From the NCBI GenBank assembly GCA_948562205.1, contig CAOYAN010000021.1:1-34114 (forward strand): a stretch of DNA of 34,114 bases, written 5' to 3'. The stretch's first letter is position 1. Every line of letters starts with the position of its first letter. Under the pieces are notes generated by a model. It did no database searches. It saw only the letters and a list, made by a program, of their open reading frames with translations, and was not told the origin of the DNA. The DNA is from an uncultured Clostridia bacterium. GTDB taxonomy: Bacteria; Bacillota; Clostridia; TANB77; CAG-465. Shown here one piece after another: positions 14,314 to 22,432 of the stretch. A program made the translations under genes and the position numbers.

Positions 14314-15864
14314 TTATTTTAATATTTCTTTTCCAGAATAACTATAAATTCCACTTTTTAATTTTATAAGTTGTAAGCTATCAATTTTTGATATAAAATC
14401 ATCTTTAACATATTCAAATACTTTTTTTCCTTTATTTATATCATATACACTATAATTAATATCATTTCTAACAATGATACAGTTGTCACTATATAATTCC
14501 TTTAAGCCTTCAATATTTTCAACTAATATTTTGCCATATATATCATATATACTAATATTTTTATTTTCTATATTTTCAATAATAACATATTTATCTGATA
14601 TAACATTTTCACCAGATATTATTTGTTTTAAATTATCTTTACCAAATAAAATATAATCTACACTTACATTCTCTATATTTTTAGTAACAGTTAATAAACC
14701 ATTAGAATATTTATAACTAAAAATATCTTCTAATATAACATTTCCTTTAAAATCATATACATCATAAATATTACTATTTATTCTCTTTAAAACAATAAAG
14801 CGCCCTTTTTCATTATTTTTAATATCAAAGCTATGAGATTCAATTTCCTTTACAAGACCCTTTTTATTATGAATTAATACACTATTTTCATCCTTAACTA
14901 TAAAATATATTTCTTCATTCATATCTTGTATTAAAAAAACTTCATTATCTGCAATAAAGACTTTATTATAATTTTCATCAAATACAGTATATTTATTACT
15001 TCTTTTTCCATCAAGTAATTTCATTTCAGATAAAACAATATATTTTTTATAATATACATTCGCTGATATATTATAACTATCTGTTGAATCAATTTCTTCC
15101 TTAATACTCATGTCTTTATTATATATCATTACTTTTTTATCTTTAATTTGCATATTATATTTAAAATTTATATCTTTTTCTTCTTTAAATACTTCTTCTC
15201 CAGAAATCAAATTAAAATATTTTCTATTTTTTTCTTTTCCAATAATTACTATAGTATTATAATCATCATTAAATTTATTATAACATGAAACATCTAATAA
15301 ATTTTCAGAACTCATCATTATCTTTCCATTTTCATTTATATAGTCATATTTATTTGCTAGCTCACATACAAATACACATTCATTTTCATTTTGGATACTT
15401 GATATAGTTATATATTCATATGTAGTAGGAATTATTATATTTCCTTTATAATCAATTATTCCATATTTATTTTCTTTTTCAACTTTATAATATTTTCCCT
15501 TTAATATCTGTGTTATATCATCGTATACACCATAATCAACAATTATTTTTTCTTTTTTATTAATTAAGGCATCATCTAAAAAATATTCATTTTTTTCATT
15601 TTTTTTACTAACACATGTAACATCATAATAAAAATCATTCATATCAGCATATCCTGTATATGTGTAAGTATTATAATCATTAGATACAAAAGTATATACA
15701 TCACCATTATGTTCTACTAATTTTGCATATCCCTCTACTTCTTTTTCTACATTTTGCTTATTACCATTTTTAATTAATAAAAATATAATAATTAAAAAAA
15801 TAACTAAAACACAAACTACAATAGGTAATACATACTTAAGCAATTTTTCTTTGCCCATTTTCAT
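14314..15864 (-). CDS. membrane-anchored WG-repeat-like protein
   Basis: A 516-residue protein with a basic N terminus and a single membrane helix (about residues 11-33, VLPIVVCVLVIFLIIIFLLI), the rest being outside the membrane. The exterior part is built of short repeated beta units such as KYGIIDYKGNIIIPTTYEYI, KYDYINENGKIMMSS, VYDFKGNVILE and IYDIYGKILVE, which match the WG/KWG repeat pattern (x-G-x-[IV]-[DN]-x-x-G-x-x-[IV]-x-P). A beta-propeller or solenoid is likely. The start was placed at the ATG at 15864, six bases after GAGGGAT; the ATG at 15879 has no ribosome binding site. It has its own promoter. The function is unknown; such proteins are usually cell-surface or cell-envelope proteins. 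Confidence 0.7.
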   Translation of the reverse strand: MKMGKEKLLKYVLPIVVCVLVIFLIIIFLLIKNGNKQNVEKEVEGYAKLVEHNGDVYTFVSNDYNTYTYTGYADMNDFYYDVTCVSKKNEKNEYFLDDALINKKEKIIVDYGVYDDITQILKGKYYKVEKENKYGIIDYKGNIIIPTTYEYITISSIQNENECVFVCELANKYDYINENGKIMMSSENLLDVSCYNKFNDDYNTIVIIGKEKNRKYFNLISGEEVFKEEKDINFKYNMQIKDKKVMIYNKDMSIKEEIDSTDSYNISANVYYKKYIVLSEMKLLDGKRSNKYTVFDENYNKVFIADNEVFLIQDMNEEIYFIVKDENSVLIHNKKGLVKEIESHSFDIKNNEKGRFIVLKRINSNIYDVYDFKGNVILEDIFSYKYSNGLLTVTKNIENVSVDYILFGKDNLKQIISGENVISDKYVIIENIENKNISIYDIYGKILVENIEGLKELYSDNCIIVRNDINYSVYDINKGKKVFEYVKDDFISKIDSLQLIKLKSGIYSYSGKEILK

Positions 15865-15892
15865 AGTAATATCCCTCATTTCTATATATTAT

Positions 15893-15921
15893 ATAGTATA
15901 TTAAATTCATTTTTTTGTCAA
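15893..15921 (-). promoter_or_regulatory. candidate promoter for the WG-repeat-like gene
   Basis: On the minus strand, -35 TTGACA (15921-15916), 17-base spacer, weak -10 TACTAT (15898-15893). A better TATAAT lies 3 bases further downstream. Confidence 0.5.
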
Positions 15922-15922
15922 T

Positions 15923-15949
15923 AGAAAAGACAGATGATAATCATCTGTC
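15923..15949 (-). terminator. intrinsic terminator of the secD-secF-DUF4352 operon
   Basis: Perfect 10-bp arms (15929-15938, 15940-15949), followed on the minus strand by TTTTCTAT, just past the stop at 15958. Confidence 0.75.
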
Positions 15950-15957
15950 AAATCACA

Positions 15958-16719
15958 TTATTTTATTTTTATCTTTGCTTCATCTACAAAAACTATATAG
16001 TAATCATCGCTAGATATTTTCTTTTCAAAACATAAAGTTCCACTTATAGTCTCATTTCTATCTAAGTATTTGCTTTGAAAAGTTGCATCTTTGTGTGATG
16101 AATCATATCTTGGAGAATAAAAATCATCTCCATCACTTATTTGGAAGTCATATGTACCTATATATTGCTCATCATCACTAATATTTTTAGCACTTATATC
16201 TACAAGTATGAGTTCGTAACCTGAAAATGGTTTTAAATTTGAATTTCCATCAAATTTTTCTACTTTATTTACTGTTAATTCAAAATCTTGTAATTTTATT
16301 TTTTGTCCTATTTTATATTCTTTTATATTATCTAAATCACTATAATCATCATCGTCATAATCATCATCATATGTAGAATTATTATATTTATTTTCTATAC
16401 TATTATATATATTGTTATATATACTATTATATATAGAATTTGAATCTATTTTTTTATCTAAAATTTCTGAAAAATACCCAATTCCAATAAAGCTCCAAAC
16501 AAAAGTCATAACTATTACAAGTATCATACTAACACCTGCAGTTACTATACCTATTATTGGCATAGCCTTTTTATTTTTTCCTCTTTTTTTCATTGTTGCA
16601 AGTGCAACTATACCAAGTATTATTCCTATTATTGCTGGTAAATATGCAATAATTCCAACAAATGGTATAAATGATAATATCACAGATATTATACCTAAAA
16701 TTAAAGACGCAATTTCCAT
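15958..16719 (-). CDS. membrane protein with DUF4190-like and DUF4352-like domains
   Basis: A 253-residue protein. Residues 1-85 hold two or three membrane helices with the Gly-rich spacing of DUF4190 (LGIISVILSFIPFVGII, then IIGIILGIVALATMKKRGK, then a third helix). Residues 95-120 are an Asn/Tyr/Asp-rich linker (DDDYDDDDYSD). Residues about 128-253 form an immunoglobulin-like DUF4352 domain starting with KIGQKIKLQDFELTVNKVE and ending in strands after SGTLCFEKK. DUF4352 domains sit outside the membrane and their function is unknown. AAGGAAG precedes the ATG. It lies 24 bases after secF and is probably co-transcribed, but it is not a standard translocon part. Confidence 0.75.
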   Translation of the reverse strand: MEIASLILGIISVILSFIPFVGIIAYLPAIIGIILGIVALATMKKRGKNKKAMPIIGIVTAGVSMILVIVMTFVWSFIGIGYFSEILDKKIDSNSIYNSIYNNIYNSIENKYNNSTYDDDYDDDDYSDLDNIKEYKIGQKIKLQDFELTVNKVEKFDGNSNLKPFSGYELILVDISAKNISDDEQYIGTYDFQISDGDDFYSPRYDSSHKDATFQSKYLDRNETISGTLCFEKKISSDDYYIVFVDEAKIKIK

Positions 16720-16743
16720 AACAAAAACTTCCTTTCAAAATTA

Positions 16744-17667
16744 CTATTTATTTTTTTTATTCTTTTTAGTATCTTTTTTAAAATGCTTTTTTATAAATTC
16801 TTCAATTGTGTACCATAGCGAAGATGCTATACATACAGAAGAATAAGTTCCTACTAGTACACCAATTATTAATGGTAGTGAAAACTCTTTTAAAACTTGT
16901 TGATCTTTTACTAAAGCAAAAACATATACTGTAAGAATTGCTACAACTGTAGTAATTGATGTACAAATTGTTCTACCCATAGTTTGATTAATACTAGTAT
17001 TTATAGTATCTTTTAAATCAGATGATCTAGATACAAGTCTTTTATTTTCTCTAATTCTATCGTAAACAACTATAGTATCATTTATTGAATAACCAATAAT
17101 AGTTAGTATTACGGCTACGAAGCTTGAATTTATAGGGAATTTAATAAATCCATAAATTGCAACTATAAATAATGCATCATGTATAAGTGTAATAATTGCG
17201 GTAATTGCTGCAGTAAATCCAAGTGTTTTAAATCTTATAAATATATATACAAGCATTATAATTATTGCTAGTACAAGAGCAAATCCTGCTGAATTTAAAA
17301 GTTCTTTTCCATATGAGGGTTGAACATTTCTTACAGATGGTTCATCCATATTAGTATATTTTTCTTTTAAAGCTTCAATAACTTTATCTGAATTTTCTTG
17401 ATCAATTGCCTCAGTAGTAATAGAAACTGAATTATTTCCATTAGTTGTTTTTTGAACTAATACTGATGAATTTGTTATACTAGATACTAAATCAGATATC
17501 TCATTATTATCGTATTCTTCTTTTAACTCAGCTCTAATTGATGTACCACCTTTAAAGTCTATATCAAAAGTATATCCTGTAACTAATCCATAAGTTATTC
17601 CTGCTACAATTATTATTAATGAAACAGCAAAAAATATATATCTATGTTTTAAAATATCCTTAGTCAT
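16744..17667 (-). CDS. secF: protein translocase subunit SecF
   Basis: SecF works with SecD in the cytoplasmic membrane, using the proton gradient to help Sec-dependent export. The 307-residue protein has the N-terminal helix, the FDIDFKGGTSIRAEL motif (about 32-46), a periplasmic-equivalent loop, and then five helices with the conserved YSINDTIVVYDRIRENKRL and TSINQTMGRTICTSITT segments of the SecD/SecF family. The C terminus is strongly basic (KKDTKKNKKNK). Its start overlaps the end of secD by 8 bases with AAGGAGG upstream, so translation is probably coupled. Confidence 0.96.
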   Translation of the reverse strand: MTKDILKHRYIFFAVSLIIIVAGITYGLVTGYTFDIDFKGGTSIRAELKEEYDNNEISDLVSSITNSSVLVQKTTNGNNSVSITTEAIDQENSDKVIEALKEKYTNMDEPSVRNVQPSYGKELLNSAGFALVLAIIIMLVYIFIRFKTLGFTAAITAIITLIHDALFIVAIYGFIKFPINSSFVAVILTIIGYSINDTIVVYDRIRENKRLVSRSSDLKDTINTSINQTMGRTICTSITTVVAILTVYVFALVKDQQVLKEFSLPLIIGVLVGTYSSVCIASSLWYTIEEFIKKHFKKDTKKNKKNK

Positions 17668-18964
17668 TATTTTTTACCTCCTTTTTAATTCCAAATAAAA
17701 AGGTACTTTTATCATATAATGGCATAAATTCCTTTAGTAAGTATTTTGTAAGTAATACTGCTGTAAGTAAACTTAATACAACACCTAATGCAAGTACTAT
17801 ACCAAAACCTTTTACTAAACCTGTACCAACTATATATAATAATATTGCAACTGTAAAAGTTGTAACATTCCCATCAACAATAGCAGTCATAGCATTTTTA
17901 AAGCTTCTTTCAAATGCTCTTTTATAACCTATATTCTGCTTTAATTCTTCTTTTAGTCTTTCAAATATTATTACATTTGCATCAACAGCCATACCAAGTG
18001 ACAAAATAAGTCCTGCTATACCTGGTAATGTTAAACTAATGTTGGTATTTGCTATTATTAAAATTGTAAATGCTATATATGCAATTAAAGATATACTAGA
18101 AACAAGTCCTGGTAGTCTATATACTACAATCATAATCAAACATACAAGTATTAAGGCTACAATACCTGCTTTTACACTTATTTCTAATGCTTGTTGACCT
18201 ATATATGGTCCAATATACTCTTTATTTATTACATTTAATGTAAAAGGCATAGCACCAGAATCAATTAACATTGCATATTCTTCTGCATTTTTTTTCTTTT
18301 CAGCATATGTACCATTTCCCATAGTTATTATCGCATTATTAGATGTAATTTGTTGATTAACAACTGGCTCAGTAAGACATGTATCATCTAAATATATCGC
18401 AATTGTTTTTCCAATTAACTTTGCAGTTGCATCAGAAAATTTAGTTGCTCCCTCTTCACTAAATGTAAGTTCAACATGTGGTGATCTAAGACCTGTTGAG
18501 TCTGTTGAAGTTTCACTATACTTAGCAGAAACTATATCATCACCGGAAAGTAAAACATTTGAATCTGGATCTCTAAATTCAACTTTTGCAGTTTTATCTA
18601 ATCCTTCAACTGCTTTTAAAGGATCAACTGAAGTATCACTTGTATCAACTGGTACTTCAACTGTTATTTGATTTGTAGATATATCATATCTTACAATATA
18701 ATCAAATATATTTTTTGCATATAATCTTTTTTCAATTACTGCTACAGATTTTTTCAAATCATCTTCTGTTATTTCTTTTCCCTCATCAGGAACTGCTTGA
18801 TATATGATTGTAACACCACCACTAATATCAAGACCAGTATTGATATTCTTCGCACTTTTAATAATTGTTCTCTCACCAATCTTTAAACCAAAGATTGCAA
18901 AATAACTAATAAGTGCTACAAATACTACATATATTGCTATTTTTATAACATTTTTTGTTTTCAC
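17660..18964 (-). CDS. secD: protein translocase subunit SecD
   Basis: SecD is the partner of SecF in the export accessory complex. The 434-residue protein starts at GTG with AGGAGGG upstream. It has an N-terminal helix, the GLDISGGVTIIYQA motif (residues 43-56), an extracytoplasmic domain (about 60-265) and six membrane helices, with LPGIAGLILSLGMAVDANVI near residue 315 and the RAFERSFKNAMTAIVDGN segment. It is shorter than E. coli SecD, as usual in Clostridia. It is first in the operon secD-secF-DUF4352 with its own consensus-like promoter. Confidence 0.96.
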   Translation of the reverse strand: MKTKNVIKIAIYVVFVALISYFAIFGLKIGERTIIKSAKNINTGLDISGGVTIIYQAVPDEGKEITEDDLKKSVAVIEKRLYAKNIFDYIVRYDISTNQITVEVPVDTSDTSVDPLKAVEGLDKTAKVEFRDPDSNVLLSGDDIVSAKYSETSTDSTGLRSPHVELTFSEEGATKFSDATAKLIGKTIAIYLDDTCLTEPVVNQQITSNNAIITMGNGTYAEKKKNAEEYAMLIDSGAMPFTLNVINKEYIGPYIGQQALEISVKAGIVALILVCLIMIVVYRLPGLVSSISLIAYIAFTILIIANTNISLTLPGIAGLILSLGMAVDANVIIFERLKEELKQNIGYKRAFERSFKNAMTAIVDGNVTTFTVAILLYIVGTGLVKGFGIVLALGVVLSLLTAVLLTKYLLKEFMPLYDKSTFLFGIKKEVKNND

Positions 18965-18990
18965 TTAAAATCCCTCCTGTAATACTTGTA

Positions 18991-19019
18991 ATTATACTAT
19001 TTTTATACATCATAGTCAA
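18991..19019 (-). promoter_or_regulatory. sigma-A-type promoter for the secDF operon
   Basis: On the minus strand, -35 TTGACT (19019-19014), 17-base spacer, -10 TATAAT (18996-18991), 27 bases upstream of the secD GTG. Confidence 0.75.
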
Positions 19020-19040
19020 TATTTAAGAAAATTTTAATAA

Positions 19041-19066
19041 AGAAAAAAGCTACAAAAAGTAGCTTT
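19041..19066 (-). terminator. intrinsic terminator after the pyrH-PH protein operon
   Basis: 8-bp stem AAAGCTAC/GTAGCTTT (19046-19053, 19059-19066) followed on the minus strand by T residues. It starts right after the stop at 19069. Confidence 0.75.
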
Positions 19067-19068
19067 AA

Positions 19069-19761
19069 CTAATCATTAATATTTTTTAAACTTTCATTGA
19101 ATTTTTCTTCATCTTCTACTGATAAATTTACTATTTTACTAACTTCTTTTGCCTCTTTATCCACATTTTCAACTTTTTCTTCATTATCTTTAATTTCTAT
19201 ATGTTTATTACTATTTCTTACTTTCTCAAGTATATTTTGAATTTTATCATAACATTCTTGTGGATTTTTTATACTATATATAACAAGTCCATTATTTGAA
19301 TTTTCTGCATTAGTATATATAACTATTATACCATATCCAAGTACCCTATCTGTAACAGTTCTTCTTATTTCAACTTCCTTTATGTTAGAATATTGTATTG
19401 TTTTTGTATGTTGATTTAAAAATGAATCTTCATATACCATATAATCATTATAGAAAGTAAAACTTAAATTTTTATATTGTAATACTTGAAATGCAATATG
19501 TATAGCAAGTTTTATAAAAAATATAACAAATAATACTAAAAATATCATACTTAATACAAAATTTACATCAAAGCCACCAAAAACATTACTCAAATCAATA
19601 TAATTTCTAAAAATACTAAATATTAAATATAAAAATATCATACAAAGACACATAAGTAGTGCTTTTTTAATCTTTTTACCAGTTGGCATTATAAGCTCAT
19701 AAATCAAACTAAATCTAGGTTTGATAACATATTTTGGAGTTTTGTCATTTACATTTTCCAT
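19069..19761 (-). CDS. bacterial PH-like (DUF304-type) membrane protein
   Basis: A 230-residue membrane protein. Two long hydrophobic helices (about residues 36-58 and 66-92) are followed by a bPH2-like domain (about 98-190), with LSFTFYNDYMVYED, IQYSNIKEVEIRRT and DRVLGYGIIVIYT, where the pattern of strand, Ile-x-x-I/V and L-G-x-G is typical of DUF304/bPH2. The C-terminal 40 residues are a Glu/Lys-rich, probably disordered or coiled tail. The start was put at the ATG at 19761, which has AGGTGAG upstream overlapping the pyrH stop; the GTG at 19771-19773 is part of that site. It is co-transcribed with pyrH. Its role is unknown. The usual neighbour frr is absent here. Confidence 0.7.
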   Translation of the reverse strand: MENVNDKTPKYVIKPRFSLIYELIMPTGKKIKKALLMCLCMIFLYLIFSIFRNYIDLSNVFGGFDVNFVLSMIFLVLFVIFFIKLAIHIAFQVLQYKNLSFTFYNDYMVYEDSFLNQHTKTIQYSNIKEVEIRRTVTDRVLGYGIIVIYTNAENSNNGLVIYSIKNPQECYDKIQNILEKVRNSNKHIEIKDNEEKVENVDKEAKEVSKIVNLSVEDEEKFNESLKNIND

Positions 19762-19774
19762 AATTTTTCTCACC

Positions 19775-20485
19775 TTAATCTTCTACTATTGTTCCAATTT
19801 TTTCACCAGATGCAGCTCTCTTTATAGAATTTTCCTCATTTAGAGCAAATACAAAAATCGGAAGTTTATTTTCCATACAAAGAGTAAGCGCTGTTGTATC
19901 CATAACAGCAAGTTTTTCTGAAATAGATTGCATATATGTTATTTTATCATATTTTTTTGCATCGTTATATTTTTTAGGATCTTTATTATACACACCATCA
20001 ACATTTTTTGCAAGAAGAATAACTTCAGCTCCCATTTCAACTGCTCTTAAAGCAGCAGCAGAATCAGTAGTAAAATATGGATTTCCTAAGCCACATGCAA
20101 ATATAACTATTCTACCTTTTTCAAGATGTCTTACTGCCTTTCTACGTATATATGGCTCTGCAACTTGTTTCATTTCAATAGCTGTCATAACTCTTGTAGG
20201 AATATTCTTACTCTCTAACATTTCTTGCAATGCAAGAGCATTTAATGTAGTAGCAAGCATTCCCATATAATCTGCAGTTGATCTTTCCATGTATCCTTCT
20301 CCATATTTTCCTCTCCAAAAATTACCTGCACCTATAACTATTGCTATTTCTATTCCTGATTTTGAAAGGTCTACAATTTGATCTACAACTTTTTCTAATT
20401 TCTCTTTATCAATCCCTCTACCATCTTTTTCTCCTATAGCTTCTCCACTTAATTTTACAAGTATTCTCTTATATTTATATTTCAT
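19775..20485 (-). CDS. pyrH: UMP kinase
   Basis: PyrH phosphorylates UMP to UDP with ATP and acts as a hexamer in pyrimidine nucleotide synthesis. The 236-residue protein belongs to the amino acid kinase family, with KRILVKLSGEA at residues 5-15, GAGNFWRGK (about 53-61), the MGMLATTLNALALQ helix, and TTDSAAALRAVEMGAE plus NVDGVYNKDP in the ATP-binding half. TGGAGGT precedes the ATG. In many Bacillota the order is rpsB-tsf-pyrH-frr. Here a terminator and a new promoter separate tsf from pyrH, and frr is replaced by a PH-like membrane protein. Confidence 0.97.
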   Translation of the reverse strand: MKYKYKRILVKLSGEAIGEKDGRGIDKEKLEKVVDQIVDLSKSGIEIAIVIGAGNFWRGKYGEGYMERSTADYMGMLATTLNALALQEMLESKNIPTRVMTAIEMKQVAEPYIRRKAVRHLEKGRIVIFACGLGNPYFTTDSAAALRAVEMGAEVILLAKNVDGVYNKDPKKYNDAKKYDKITYMQSISEKLAVMDTTALTLCMENKLPIFVFALNEENSIKRAASGEKIGTIVED

Positions 20486-20506
20486 AATCTACCTCCATAT
20501 AAGAAA

Positions 20507-20535
20507 ATTATATAATAAATAAGTTAATATTTCAA
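20507..20535 (-). promoter_or_regulatory. sigma-A-type promoter for pyrH
   Basis: On the minus strand, -35 TTGAAA (20535-20530), 17-base spacer, -10 TATAAT (20512-20507). It lies within the inverted repeat at 20517-20559. Confidence 0.65.
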
Positions 20536-20559
20536 TATAACAGAAACATTAACTTATTT
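20517..20559. repeat. 12-bp perfect inverted repeat over the pyrH promoter
   Basis: AAATAAGTTAAT (20517-20528) and ATTAACTTATTT (20548-20559) flank the -35 element with a 19-base spacing. It could be a second terminator stem after tsf, a cruciform, or an operator. Confidence 0.5.
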
Positions 20560-20605
20560 TACTCTAAATTATACTATTATTTTTCATTTATCTTTATATT
20601 TTTCC

Positions 20606-20642
20606 AAAAATAGAGACTTTAAAAAAACTAAAGTCTCTATTT
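20606..20642 (-). terminator. intrinsic terminator after tsf
   Basis: 14-bp arms (20608-20621, 20629-20642) with a short A-rich loop, followed on the minus strand by T residues. It begins 13 bases past the tsf stop and separates rpsB-tsf from pyrH. Confidence 0.85.
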
Positions 20643-20654
20643 ATAGATTATTAA

Positions 20655-21302
20655 TTAGCCATTAACTTGTTTCATTACTTCTTCAGCAAAGTTAGTTTCT
20701 TCTTTTTCTATTCCTTCGCCTCTTTCAAATCTAACAAATCTTCTAATTACTATATTTTCTCCAATTTTAGCTATTAATTCAATTAAAAGTTCTCCAACTG
20801 TTTTATCTGGATCTTTTACAAATGGTTGATCAAGTAAACAAATTTCTTGATAGAATTTATTTAATCTTCCTTCAACTATTTTTTCTGCAATAGCTTCTGG
20901 TTTTCCTTCTTCCATAGCTTGTGCTTTTAAAATCTCTTTTTCTTTTTCAACAACTTCTGCTGGAACATCCTCACGTTTTACATATTTGGGATTTGCAGCA
21001 ACAATATGCATAGCAACATCTTTTACAAATTGTTTAAAATCTTCGTTACTAGATACAAAATCTGTTTCAGAATTTACCTCTACTAAAGATCCATATTTTC
21101 CACCATGTATATATGCTTCTACAACACCTTCAGCAGCTATTCTACCAGCTTTTTTCTCAGCTTTTGCAATACCTTTTTTCTTTAAAAGTTCTACTGCTCT
21201 TTCCATGTTTCCGTCTGCTTCTACAAGGATTTTTTTGCAGTCCATTATTCCTGCACCTGTCATTTCTCTTAATTCTTTAACCTGTCCGGCTGTTATTGCC
21301 AT
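20655..21302 (-). CDS. tsf: elongation factor Ts
   Basis: EF-Ts exchanges GDP for GTP on EF-Tu during translation. The protein begins MAITAGQVKELREMTGAGIM, then DCKKIL, the conserved N-terminal UBA-like segment, and has SLVEVNSETDFVSSNEDF in the core contacting EF-Tu. At 215 residues it is a short EF-Ts with one core subdomain, as in many Clostridia and thermophiles, compared with about 283 in E. coli. The ATG at 21302 has GGGGGTG upstream; the GTG at 21311 is part of that site. It lies 16 bases after rpsB in the standard order. Confidence 0.96.
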   Translation of the reverse strand: MAITAGQVKELREMTGAGIMDCKKILVEADGNMERAVELLKKKGIAKAEKKAGRIAAEGVVEAYIHGGKYGSLVEVNSETDFVSSNEDFKQFVKDVAMHIVAANPKYVKREDVPAEVVEKEKEILKAQAMEEGKPEAIAEKIVEGRLNKFYQEICLLDQPFVKDPDKTVGELLIELIAKIGENIVIRRFVRFERGEGIEKEETNFAEEVMKQVNG

Positions 21303-21318
21303 ATAAAGCACCCCCTAA

Positions 21319-22149
21319 TTATTTACTTTGCTCTGTTTTTTCTTTTTTAGTATGAGTAGATCTTTTGTTATTTTGTCTAGGTTTTCTCTCTATTTTATCT
21401 ACTCCTTCTTTTTGTACTAATTCTTCCATTGTTTCTATTTCTTCATCATCTTCAGCTTCACTTAAATTTCCTTCTTTAGCTTCTATTACTGCATCAGCTA
21501 TTTTAGAAGCAATTAGTCCTACTGATCTTACTGCATCATCATTTCCAGGAATAACATAATCTACATCTTCTGGATTACAGTTAGAATCTATTAAACCAAT
21601 TGTAGGAATATTTAATTTTCTAGCTTCCTTAGTACAAATATATTCTTTTTTAGAGTCTGCTAAAAAGATAAGTGATGGAAGTTTTTCCATATCTTTAATA
21701 CCACCAAGGTTAGTATTTAATATTTCCATTTCTTTTCTTAATTTAATTACTTCTTTTTTAGGAAGTACTTCAAAAGTTCCATCTTCTTCCATTTTTTCAA
21801 GCTCTACAAGTCTTGCTATTCTTTTTTTAATAGTAGCAAAGTTAGTTAGTGTTCCACCTAACCATCTACTATTGATGTAGTACATTCCACATCTTTGTGC
21901 TTCTTGTTTCATTGTTTCTTGAATTTGTTTTTTAGTTCCAACAAATAAAACATTTCCACCTTCTGCTACAACTTTTTTAGTTAAATTGTAAGCTTCTTGA
22001 ACTTTTTTTAAAGTTTTTTGCAAGTCTAAAATATAAATTCCATTTCTTGCAGTAAATATGTATGGAGCCATTCTTGGGTCCCATCTTTTTGTTTGGTGTC
22101 CAAAATGTACACCAGCTTCTAGTAATGATTTCATTGGTATAATTGCCAT
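21319..22149 (-). CDS. rpsB: 30S ribosomal protein S2
   Basis: S2 is a late-assembling protein of the small ribosomal subunit. The 276-residue protein starts MAIIPMKSLLEAGVHFGHQT, the classic S2 opening, followed by MAPYIFTARNGIYILDLQKT and the NSRWLGGTLTNF motif. The last 50 residues, after EAKEGNLSEAE, form an acidic then strongly basic extension (KPRQNNKRSTHTKKEK) that is longer than in many bacteria. The start is the ATG at 22149 with AAGGAGG; the open frame extends 19 codons upstream without a good site. A promoter about 145 bases upstream leaves a leader long enough for feedback control by S2, though no known motif was recognised. Confidence 0.97.
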   Translation of the reverse strand: MAIIPMKSLLEAGVHFGHQTKRWDPRMAPYIFTARNGIYILDLQKTLKKVQEAYNLTKKVVAEGGNVLFVGTKKQIQETMKQEAQRCGMYYINSRWLGGTLTNFATIKKRIARLVELEKMEEDGTFEVLPKKEVIKLRKEMEILNTNLGGIKDMEKLPSLIFLADSKKEYICTKEARKLNIPTIGLIDSNCNPEDVDYVIPGNDDAVRSVGLIASKIADAVIEAKEGNLSEAEDDEEIETMEELVQKEGVDKIERKPRQNNKRSTHTKKEKTEQSK

Positions 22150-22293
22150 TTTAAAATTCCTCCTTCTTTTATTTCCTCCACGAATATCAACGTTTATTAC
22201 ATCCATATAGGAAGAAGCATAAACTACTTTCGTGTGTGTATTATGTGATGTAAATCACTGCTTACATACTCATTACAATATATAAGCTAATAT

Positions 22294-22322
22294 ATTATAT
22301 CATAAAAAAGCAAACTAATCAA
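22294..22322 (-). promoter_or_regulatory. candidate promoter for rpsB-tsf
   Basis: On the minus strand, -35 TTGATT (22322-22317), 17-base spacer, -10 TATAAT (22299-22294). The -35 lies in the loop and arm of the terminator hairpin at 22303-22329. Confidence 0.55.
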
Positions 22323-22329
22323 TAGTTTG
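22303..22329 (-). terminator. second terminator upstream of rpsB
   Basis: 7-bp stem CAAACTA/TAGTTTG (22329-22323, 22317-22311 on the minus strand) followed by six T residues. It is a backup for the terminator at 22349-22386 and overlaps the rpsB promoter. Confidence 0.55.
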
Positions 22330-22348
22330 TTCTAGTTTTTCATTTTTT

Positions 22349-22386
22349 TAAACAAAATGAGTCCCACAAAATATGGGACCCATTTT
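22349..22386 (-). terminator. intrinsic terminator of the 22.4-23.2 kb operon
   Basis: 13-bp arms (22386-22374, 22366-22354 on the minus strand) with one G-U pair, then a T-rich tract. Confidence 0.8.
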
Positions 22387-22432
22387 ATAACCTTAATTAA
22401 GGATTTTGTATATGTGCAAGCATCGAGTGCCA

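Noticed and set aside
16321..16440. Short tandem-like repeats (ATCATCATCG, TATATATT) as CRISPR or satellite
   Set aside because: They encode Asp- and Asn/Tyr-rich linkers in the DUF4352-like gene and lack the regular repeat-spacer structure.
22150..22206. N-terminal extension of S2 to 295 residues
   Set aside because: The upstream start lacks a ribosome binding site, while the ATG at 22149 has AAGGAGG and starts with the conserved MAIIPMKSLLEAGVHFGHQT.
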